Below, piece after piece: positions 20,648-25,368 of a DNA stretch of 25,368 bases. The notes below the pieces were generated by a model. That model had not been told where the DNA came from, ran no database searches, and saw only the letters and a program-made list of their open reading frames with translations. The translations under genes and the position numbers were made by a program. The DNA is from DASTDY01 sp035457345 (GTDB taxonomy: Bacteria > Patescibacteriota > Saccharimonadia > Saccharimonadales > EFPC-124). The first letter of the stretch is position 1; each line of letters opens with the position of its first letter. The stretch covers positions 1-25,368 of the forward strand of contig DATIBT010000060.1 of assembly GCA_035457345.1 (NCBI GenBank), written 5' to 3'.

Positions 20648-20676
20648 TTGAAAAATACTTATGCTTATGCTATAAA
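20648..20676 (+). promoter_or_regulatory. Promoter for the small gene at 20701-20928
   Basis: TTGAAA (20648-20653) and TATAAA (20671-20676) with exactly 17 bp between, a strong match. The leader would be about 18 nt. Confidence 0.7.
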
Positions 20677-20700
20677 TTAAACAAACCCCACAAAACAAAT

Positions 20701-20928
20701 ATGGAACTCATTACTACCGCCACGACCGAACAACAACTAGCGCACACCGAACGCGCTCTCGCCCATCACCTAGGCGGCCATGCACAACCCGGCGACGGGC
20801 TCCAAGCGCTCACCGCTTTTAAGCGGCCGTCGCCTGCTAATCATATCCGCCAGCGTCGTATTGGTCTTATGACTCGCCTAAACAGCCACTACCGGCACTC
20901 CAACCATCTTAGTCGTCATAGCGCCTAG
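20701..20928 (+). CDS. Small His/Arg-rich protein, unknown function
   Basis: Not recognised. The 75-residue product has an N-terminal helix-like part (ELITTATTEQQLAHTERALAH), a HHLGGHAQPGDG turn and a C-terminal half rich in Arg, His and Ser (HIRQRRIGLMTRLNSHYRHSN). The many histidines might bind metal. No SD is present before the ATG, but a strong TTGAAA-N17-TATAAA promoter lies 25 nt upstream. The DUF475 gene starts 24 nt downstream with its own promoter. Codon use is native-type. The alternative is that this region is an untranslated leader of the DUF475 gene; the independent promoter of that gene argues against it. Coding status is likely but not certain. Confidence 0.5.
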   Translation: MELITTATTEQQLAHTERALAHHLGGHAQPGDGLQALTAFKRPSPANHIRQRRIGLMTRLNSHYRHSNHLSRHSA

Positions 20929-20935
20929 TTGTTTC

Positions 20936-20944
20936 TGGTATACT
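20936..20944 (+). promoter_or_regulatory. Extended -10 promoter giving leaderless DUF475 mRNA
   Basis: TGG followed by TATACT (20939-20944) is an extended -10; the ATG is only 8 nt further on. No -35 match is visible. Transcription should start at about the base before the ATG. Confidence 0.55.
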
Positions 20945-20952
20945 AATCAGTA

Positions 20953-21987
20953 ATGAAACTTATTCGCTCGTTTGGGTTTGCGATTGCCGCCACGCTATTA
21001 ATTTGGGGCGGTATTTTTTGGTGGGGCGGCTGGGGCGCTCTGTTTACCGTTATCGTTCTGACTGCCCTGGAAACAACCTTTAGCGCCGACAACGCCGTCA
21101 TCAATAGTAAAGTGCTCATGACCATGTCTCACTTCTGGCGCATACTCTTCTTGACCGTGGGCATTTTTATTGCCGTGTTTGTGGTGCGATTTATCTTGCC
21201 CATACTTATTGTTATGTTGACTGCTCACCTTGGATTCAATGAGGTCCTCCAGCTTGCCCTTAACGACAGTCAAACATATGCTCACTATCTTGAGACGGCC
21301 GAACCGTCGATTAGCGCGTTCGGTGGCGCGTTCCTACTGCTTATTGCCCTGAGCTACTTTATTGACTACCAAAAGAAGACTCACTGGTTTGATTGGCTGG
21401 AAAGCCACCTTGGCCAACTGGGGCGTTACGATAACGTCACTACCTTTATTATGTTGCTCGGTTCCCTACTGCTGTATTTTACGGTCAGTCCGCACGATCA
21501 GCACGCGGTGCTGCTTGCTTCAAGCTGTGCCATTACCCTGCATATTGCCCTGGACCTTATGGATGCGGTGTTCGAGAAGCACTACTCGCCCACCAGCGGC
21601 CGTGCCCTTAAAACAGGTTTAGCCGGTTTTACTGCGTTTGCGTACCTTGAGGTGTTAGACGCGTCGTTCTCGCTCGACGGCGTTATTGGCGCTTTTGCCC
21701 TAACCGGCGATGTCATCCTTATTATGGCCGGTCTCGGCGCTGGGGCCGTATGGGTCCGGTCGCTCACGGTATACCTGGTCAAAGAAAAAACACTCAGTAA
21801 ATACATCTACCTTGAGCACGGTGCTCACTGGGCTATTGCCTTCTTAGGCACAATTATGTGGCTGAAGCTATATGACGTTCACCCGCCTGAATTCTTGGTA
21901 GGCATTGGCGGATTGGTGGTGATAACGCTAGCGCTGATTGCTAGTCGGCGACCGCGGGCAATGAAAGTTCAGAAGCAGCTGGATTAG
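20953..21987 (+). CDS. DUF475 / TerC-like integral membrane protein
   Basis: The 344-residue product has about nine hydrophobic segments and the conserved acidic membrane motifs of the TerC/YkoY/DUF475 superfamily: ALETTFSADNAVINSK in the second helix region and EVLDASFSLDGVIGAFALTGD in the later half, which form an internal pair of ExxFSxDN-like motifs thought to bind a metal ion. FIDYQKKTHWFDWLESHLGQ in the cytoplasmic loop is also typical of DUF475. Proteins of this superfamily export or handle metal ions (manganese for several TerC members) and co-occur with TerD. Here a TerD-like and a vWA gene lie about 1.4-2.3 kb downstream. It is translated from a probably leaderless message. Native-type codons. 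Confidence 0.85.
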   Translation: MKLIRSFGFAIAATLLIWGGIFWWGGWGALFTVIVLTALETTFSADNAVINSKVLMTMSHFWRILFLTVGIFIAVFVVRFILPILIVMLTAHLGFNEVLQLALNDSQTYAHYLETAEPSISAFGGAFLLLIALSYFIDYQKKTHWFDWLESHLGQLGRYDNVTTFIMLLGSLLLYFTVSPHDQHAVLLASSCAITLHIALDLMDAVFEKHYSPTSGRALKTGLAGFTAFAYLEVLDASFSLDGVIGAFALTGDVILIMAGLGAGAVWVRSLTVYLVKEKTLSKYIYLEHGAHWAIAFLGTIMWLKLYDVHPPEFLVGIGGLVVITLALIASRRPRAMKVQKQLD

Positions 21988-21988
21988 T

Positions 21989-22017
21989 TTGCATACTCGC
22001 TAATAGTATAGTATTGT
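21989..22017 (+). promoter_or_regulatory. Promoter for the repeat-motif protein gene
   Basis: TTGCAT (21989-21994) and TATTGT (22012-22017), 17-bp spacer, starting one base after the DUF475 stop. The predicted leader is about 4-5 nt; an alternative -10 (TATAGT) lies 5 bp upstream. Confidence 0.6.
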
Positions 22018-22028
22018 AACTTTCTGAT

Positions 22029-23282
22029 ATGAAGTTTTTTGGTGAACGCTCCGAAGAAAGTTCGCGAGTACGCATAGAAGATACCCCACTTGAAGCGTAC
22101 CGTTACGCCAACTGGGATCCATATACCCTCCTCCAAGACGATCTCCGCCATGTCACCCTTGAAGCAAATGCCGAAGGGTATCACCTGTGGATATCGAGCG
22201 AACGACAGCAAATGACGGCCGCGGTAACGTGGTTGGCTTCAACGCGTCAAGCCATGGCTCACACCTTGGTTGGAAGTAATGAGGACAAAGGCCGCCTCCC
22301 AAGCGACGTAGCAAACATGGCGCTTGTTAATTACACGAGTGCACAAGACTGGCTTGAGTACCGCGAAGCCGTAATGGCCAACGAGAACTTTCTACTAGAA
22401 GGTCAGACCTTTGCTTTTGACATTCAATGGCCGGAGCCGGGCGTTAACCCCGTCTCTACCGAGCTCTTTACTAGCACAAAAACTCTTGCTGAGCATCTAC
22501 TTATTATGTCACTGCCCACTATGCAGCAGGCAACCGATGGGTCGGTTTTCTTTCCCGCTGAATATAGCCGTTATAAAGAACGGTTGGTTCGTGAGCAAGC
22601 CGATATTGAGCGCCGCCTGCGACAGATTGATCTGCTATGGAATAACCGGCTCAACCCAAATATTGAGCCTGGCAGGGAGGCATACCGGGATCTAACTCGC
22701 ATTATTGAAGATCTTATTGCGCTCGGCGTCCACACCGCCATGCCCGTGACCGGAGATTCGTTCTTCCGCCTTAAGCCCCGGCTAAAGCCTGCTCATAATG
22801 CACATAACGCGTTTGATCCAACGTCTACAGCTATGCGACCACCGGCACAGCCATTACAAATAACTACTGCGCCTGCCTTTAATGCCGCTGCCTTGCGGCC
22901 GGCACCCCCCACTCCAGACTTACCTACACCAGCAGAGCCGACCACTGCGGAACCCTTTAATCCAGCAGCGTTACGGGGGCGCAAAATCACCCCACCGCCC
23001 GCGGCCGCGGCCCAGCCCCAGGGTGAAGGGTTTAATGCGAGCGACCTACGCAGACGCAGACAGGAGAGAACCGAAGATCCCGTTGCCGCCTGGCCTGAAG
23101 TCGAGCCTTTTGATCCGCGCCGCCACTTGCGAAGACGTCGATTGGGTGCCGCAGCAATTACTGAGACAGCCAGTGGCTTTGACCCTCGAGCCCACCGTGG
23201 ACCTCAAGCTATTGAAGAGTCAGCCCCTGCCGACCGTAACGCCGAACCATTCGATCCGCGCCGCCACCGCCCATCGCAATAA
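22029..23282 (+). CDS. Hypothetical protein with seven F-[DN]-x-R motif repeats
   Basis: Not recognised as a family. Residues 1-245 look globular and mixed alpha/beta (for example YRYANWDPYTLLQDDLRHVT, EGYHLWISSERQQ), with a charged helix at about 180-205 (YKERLVREQADIERRLRQID). Residues 250-417 are Pro/Ala/Arg-rich and disordered, and carry seven copies of a short motif with phenylalanines at 262, 284, 310, 335, 361, 384 and 408: FDPTSTAMR, FNAAALR, FNPAALR, FNASDLR, FDPRRHLR, FDPRAHR and FDPRRHR. Such evenly spaced short motifs usually bind several copies of one partner domain. The ATG at 22029 lacks an SD, and the leader is very short. The gene lies 41 nt after the DUF475 gene with its own promoter and ends in a U-tract terminator, so it may work with the Ter-type proteins. 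Confidence 0.8.
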   Translation: MKFFGERSEESSRVRIEDTPLEAYRYANWDPYTLLQDDLRHVTLEANAEGYHLWISSERQQMTAAVTWLASTRQAMAHTLVGSNEDKGRLPSDVANMALVNYTSAQDWLEYREAVMANENFLLEGQTFAFDIQWPEPGVNPVSTELFTSTKTLAEHLLIMSLPTMQQATDGSVFFPAEYSRYKERLVREQADIERRLRQIDLLWNNRLNPNIEPGREAYRDLTRIIEDLIALGVHTAMPVTGDSFFRLKPRLKPAHNAHNAFDPTSTAMRPPAQPLQITTAPAFNAAALRPAPPTPDLPTPAEPTTAEPFNPAALRGRKITPPPAAAAQPQGEGFNASDLRRRRQERTEDPVAAWPEVEPFDPRRHLRRRRLGAAAITETASGFDPRAHRGPQAIEESAPADRNAEPFDPRRHRPSQ

Positions 23283-23312
23283 AAATACAGCTCGCATTGA
23301 GCTGTATTTTAA
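23282..23312. terminator. Bidirectional intrinsic terminator
   Basis: AAAATACAGCTC (23282-23293) and GAGCTGTATTTT (23299-23310) form a perfect 12-bp stem around GCATT with T-rich and A-rich ends. It begins in the stop codon of the repeat-motif gene. Confidence 0.85.
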
Positions 23313-23330
23313 TTGATAAATTCTTCGCGT

Positions 23331-23359
23331 GGGGACGCCGGCATACCGCCAGCGTCCCC
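23331..23359 (-). terminator. GC-rich hairpin after the TerD-like gene
   Basis: GGGGACGC (23331-23338) and GCGTCCCC (23352-23359) form a perfect 8-bp stem with a 13-nt loop, 36 nt past the stop. No direct U-tract; the terminator at 23282-23312 follows. Confidence 0.6.
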
Positions 23360-23394
23360 TCGACGTGTTGAAGTGAGTCGTTGATCGTGCGAGA

Positions 23395-24111
23395 TCAGCC
23401 GACGCCGTACGGCGCCACCGCGCTCAGGAACCCGGCGTTGGGCCGGCCCTGGAACTCGGAGCGGTGCGCGACGTGCTGCTCCACGAACTCCTCCTCCCAG
23501 GTGCCGTCCGGCTTGCGCCAGTCGAACTTGACGATGATGGTGTCCGTGCCGGCGAAGCGGCCGTCGTTGAGTTTGGTGACGCGCTTCTGGTCGGGGCGGC
23601 CCTCCGGCCACGAGCTGACGAACGGTCGGTCGATCTGGTCGAAGGTCAGGGCCTGGACGAAGTCCGGCGAGTCGCCCTGCTTGTGGATGTTGACGAATGT
23701 CACCAGGCCGGCGACGTCCGGGGGCAGGAGCGAGTAGTCGAAGACCATGGTCTCGTCCTCCTCGTCCTTGCTCTCCGAACCGTCGATGCTGTCGCCCTGG
23801 TACTCCACGGCGCCCGAGGCGTCGCGGACCTTCATGCGGCGGTCCCTCGGGTTGTAGTGCACGATGCGGTCGCGGCTCGCGACGTAGAAACCCGACTCGG
23901 TCGGGTTGTCGACGTCGTTGTCGACCGTGAGCAGCAGGGTGACGAGGTCGAGATCGACCTTCACGCCCTGGATCTTCAGTTCGTCCCAGCCGCCGCCGAC
24001 GATGCGGCGGGGCTGCTTGTCGATGTCACCGAGCGGCAGACGGACGCCCTTCTGAACGGGGGTGCCCATCTTGGCCAGCTCGTGGTCGGACAGAACAAGG
24101 CGCGAGGCCAT
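23395..24111 (-). CDS. TerD-family (tellurium resistance/stress) protein
   Basis: The 238-residue product follows the TerD fold: KGVRLPLGDIDK (21-32), GWDEL, then VDLDLVTLLLTVD (52-64) with the paired aspartates, a strand with DRIVHYNP, the acidic calcium-binding-like loop GDSIDGSESKDEEDE (106-120), and LLPPDVAGLVTFVNIHK with FDQIDRPFV. TerD proteins bind calcium and take part in the Ter stress system with TerC-like membrane proteins and vWA proteins. The C-terminal about 50 residues (TIIVKFDWRKPDGTWEEEFVEQH) extend past the usual TerD core of about 190. ATG at 24111 is preferred to upstream ATGs because AAGGAG lies 9 nt before it. Divergent from the vWA gene; GC-rich, actinobacterial in style. 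Confidence 0.8.
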   Translation of the reverse strand: MASRLVLSDHELAKMGTPVQKGVRLPLGDIDKQPRRIVGGGWDELKIQGVKVDLDLVTLLLTVDNDVDNPTESGFYVASRDRIVHYNPRDRRMKVRDASGAVEYQGDSIDGSESKDEEDETMVFDYSLLPPDVAGLVTFVNIHKQGDSPDFVQALTFDQIDRPFVSSWPEGRPDQKRVTKLNDGRFAGTDTIIVKFDWRKPDGTWEEEFVEQHVAHRSEFQGRPNAGFLSAVAPYGVG

Positions 24112-24149
24112 GTCCATCACTCCTTCGCGTCGTCCCATTTTTGGGATTG

Positions 24150-24171
24150 TCGGCAACTCTAGTGTTGCCGA
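24150..24171 (-). promoter_or_regulatory. Hairpin or operator at the 5' end of the TerD-like mRNA
   Basis: TCGGCAAC and GTTGCCGA form a perfect 8-bp inverted repeat with a 6-nt centre, beginning about 3 nt after the predicted transcription start. A second small repeat (CCCA with TGGG) follows nearer the SD. It could be an mRNA-stabilising hairpin or a repressor site. Confidence 0.45.
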
Positions 24172-24180
24172 GCTGGGCAA

Positions 24181-24209
24181 ATTATACATACTTTTAAAAA
24201 CTTTAGCAA
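24181..24209 (-). promoter_or_regulatory. Promoter of the TerD-like gene
   Basis: TTGCTA (24204-24209) and a perfect TATAAT (24181-24186) on the minus strand, 17-bp spacer. The leader is about 65 nt. Confidence 0.75.
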
Positions 24210-24224
24210 CGTTTGAAAATTATA

Positions 24225-24253
24225 TTCCAAAATTAGCAAATTCATTATATACT
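24225..24253 (+). promoter_or_regulatory. Promoter of the vWA gene
   Basis: TTCCAA (24225-24230) and TATACT (24248-24253), 17-bp AT-rich spacer, back to back with the TerD-like promoter. The -35 is weak. Confidence 0.45.
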
Positions 24254-24329
24254 CTCTGGCAGCCACAAGGAGTGGTGCACCGTTGTTATGTCTAGCAACA
24301 AAACGGTGCTGAATGGAAGGAAATCCCTA

Positions 24330-25259
24330 ATGGGAACCTCGCGCGCACGAATCGCCTTGGGCGACATCACCAAGGAGGTCGGCGACGATCAGGCCATGTT
24401 GCGGCGCGTCCGCGTCGCGCTGGGCGAGATCGACAAGACCAACGAGGCGGTCGGCTTCGACATCAGCGACGGCAGGCTCGCCGGCGGCGTGATGCTCGAC
24501 TCCAGCGTCTCAATGCGGCCGTGGTACCAGGACGGCACCGTCCAGGTCACCACGGAGCGCATCGCGGGCTACTTCGCCCCGATCGACAAGACCTACACGC
24601 TGGAGTGCGGCTACTTCGACACCGAGGCGCGACAGGTCGAGGACCTGTCGCTGAGGAACCGGGCCTACGTGGGCTTCGTGAACCGCACCGTGCCGCGTCT
24701 GGGCAGTACCAACCTCTACGCCGCCATCCTGGTGGGCGTGGAGATGGCCGCCCAGGCGCTCAACGACAAGCGGATCCTGGACTACATCAAGCCGAAGAAG
24801 ACCTGGACCGGCCGCAGCACCGGCGAGTGGGACATCCCCACACACCAGCTCCGACCGCTGGCCGGCGCCACGGTCTACGAACTGGTCATCGTGACCGACG
24901 GTGCGCCCACCGCGGGCATCACCGACCCCATCAAGATCATGGAGCTGCTGATCCGCCTGAGCTACGTGGGCATCTTCGTGAAGTTCGTCTACGTCGGCAA
25001 CGACTCCGCTGGGAAGAAATTCCTTCAGGACCTGGACGACATGGACACGGCCCGTCACCCGAAGGACCCCCGTCCGGAGGACGTCGACCCGACAACCTAC
25101 CGTGGCCGGCTGCCGCTCCGCTACATCGACAACGTCGACAAGGTGGAGATCGGCGACCCGCGGAACGCCACCGACGAGGCGGTCGCCGCCGCCATGAACA
25201 ACGAGCTGGGCACCTACCTGCCCAGTGCGGTGCGGCGCGGTCTGCTGACCGGCGTCTGA
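24330..25259 (+). CDS. vWA-domain protein of the Ter system
   Basis: From ATG 24330 the product has 309 residues. A von Willebrand A domain with a complete metal-binding site is visible: DSSVS (D57, S59, S61), GSTNL (T127) and VTDG (D190). Downstream GIFVKFVYVGND and a C-terminal helix complete the fold. The N-terminus contains two copies of a short motif, RIALGDITK (7-15) and RVALGEIDK (28-36), which also occurs once in the TerD-like protein (RLPLGDIDK). vWA proteins of the TerY/TerF type are a standard part of Ter gene clusters. An ATG 14 codons upstream (24288) keeps the frame, but its SD would be too far; AAGGA lies 9 nt before 24330. Strongly GC-rich and monocistronic, ending in a long GC hairpin. 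Confidence 0.8.
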   Translation: MGTSRARIALGDITKEVGDDQAMLRRVRVALGEIDKTNEAVGFDISDGRLAGGVMLDSSVSMRPWYQDGTVQVTTERIAGYFAPIDKTYTLECGYFDTEARQVEDLSLRNRAYVGFVNRTVPRLGSTNLYAAILVGVEMAAQALNDKRILDYIKPKKTWTGRSTGEWDIPTHQLRPLAGATVYELVIVTDGAPTAGITDPIKIMELLIRLSYVGIFVKFVYVGNDSAGKKFLQDLDDMDTARHPKDPRPEDVDPTTYRGRLPLRYIDNVDKVEIGDPRNATDEAVAAAMNNELGTYLPSAVRRGLLTGV

Positions 25260-25321
25260 CCGAGGGACCGTCCCTCACCTGAGCTTCTGTAACGCAGAGG
25301 CCAGGCCATCCACTCCTGTCA

Positions 25322-25361
25322 CGAGGGCGGCGCCACCTGCAACAGGTGCGCGCCGCCCTCG
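25322..25361 (+). terminator. Long GC-rich hairpin after the vWA gene
   Basis: CGAGGGCGGCGC (25322-25333) and GCGCCGCCCTCG (25350-25361) form a 12-bp stem, extended inside by ACCTG with CAGGT. No U-tract. Between it and the stop codon is a near-palindrome (GAGGGAC-C-GTCCCTC, 25262-25276). Confidence 0.65.
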
Positions 25362-25368
25362 GGCTGAG

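Noticed and set aside
23464..24162. Long open frame antisense to the TerD-like gene
   Set aside because: It is a mirror of GC-rich codons (Val/Asp/Ala-rich), with no SD and no recognisable domain.
24521..25282. Long +2 frame inside the vWA gene and antisense frames there
   Set aside because: His/Arg/Gly-rich translation typical of a shifted GC-rich gene; the vWA frame has clear motifs.
1..25368. Cassette hairpins as integron attC sites
   Set aside because: They do not share core sequences, differ in size and stem, and no integrase is present; they look like transcription terminators.
1..25368. CRISPR array, tRNA or rRNA genes, insertion sequences
   Set aside because: I found no regularly spaced direct repeats, no cloverleaf with a TTCGA loop, and no transposase-like frame.
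1..25368. Chimeric assembly as the cause of the GC mosaic
   Set aside because: The changes happen gene by gene at intergenic points, foreign-type genes have AT-rich promoters in place, and terminators are nested between them; a chimera would give few large breaks. Read mapping would settle it.

Overview
The window looks like chromosome from a member of Candidatus Saccharibacteria (TM7, Patescibacteria). The reasons are a compact set of essential genes (rpsB, tsf, frr, uppS, rseP, proS, greA, lysS) with a reduced version of the classical rpsB-tsf-pyrH-frr-uppS-cdsA-dxr-rseP-proS order, mixed codon use, several genes whose -10 box lies almost on the start codon with no Shine-Dalgarno (SD) sequence, and standard use of UGA as stop. 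The phylum assignment is inference from these traits; no rRNA is present.

Two classes of gene are interleaved. Native-type genes have ordinary codon use, and those with a recognisable intrinsic terminator use short U-tract hairpins. Between them sit single, GC-rich genes (third codon positions mostly G/C). Most of these have an AT-rich promoter with 16-17 bp between the hexamers, most have a strong SD (GGAGG or AAGGAG types), and all twelve whose 3' end is visible are followed by a long GC-rich hairpin, generally without a U-tract. Several encode families typical of Actinobacteria (an AMIN-like lipoprotein, a DUF2690 secreted protein, a TerD-like protein and a vWA protein). Actinobacteria are the usual hosts of cultured Saccharibacteria, so capture from hosts is a reasonable inference.

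Layout. 1-4660: secreted, lipoprotein and membrane proteins of unknown role, a glycolipid-binding (DUF1089) protein, a zinc-ribbon protein, and a membrane gene broken by two frameshifts. 4790-5406: an apparently unannotated structured RNA of about 580 nt on the minus strand, with near-consensus promoter, intrinsic terminator and a 16-bp long-range helix. 5444-6719: an overlapping gene pair resembling the phage lambda RexA/RexB exclusion system. 6789-8297: lysS. 8379-9749: two GC-rich, possibly paralogous orphans. 9870-10334: greA. 10508-15378: proS, a CPBP protease gene, rseP, uppS and frr, all minus. 15494-17654: a GC-rich membrane protein and a protein built of about six tandem helix-turn-helix units, placed where pyrH would normally be. 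17747-19063: tsf and rpsB. 19255-20928: two GC-rich orphans and one small His-rich gene. 20953-25259: a Ter-type region with a DUF475/TerC-like membrane protein, a protein with seven copies of a short F-[DN]-x-R motif in a disordered tail, and a divergently transcribed TerD-like and vWA pair.

Working together: frr, tsf, rpsB, proS, lysS and greA serve translation and transcription; uppS and rseP serve envelope biogenesis and membrane proteolysis. The accessory genes point to envelope or host interaction (secreted and lipid-anchored proteins), phage defence (Rex-like pair) and Ter-type stress response.
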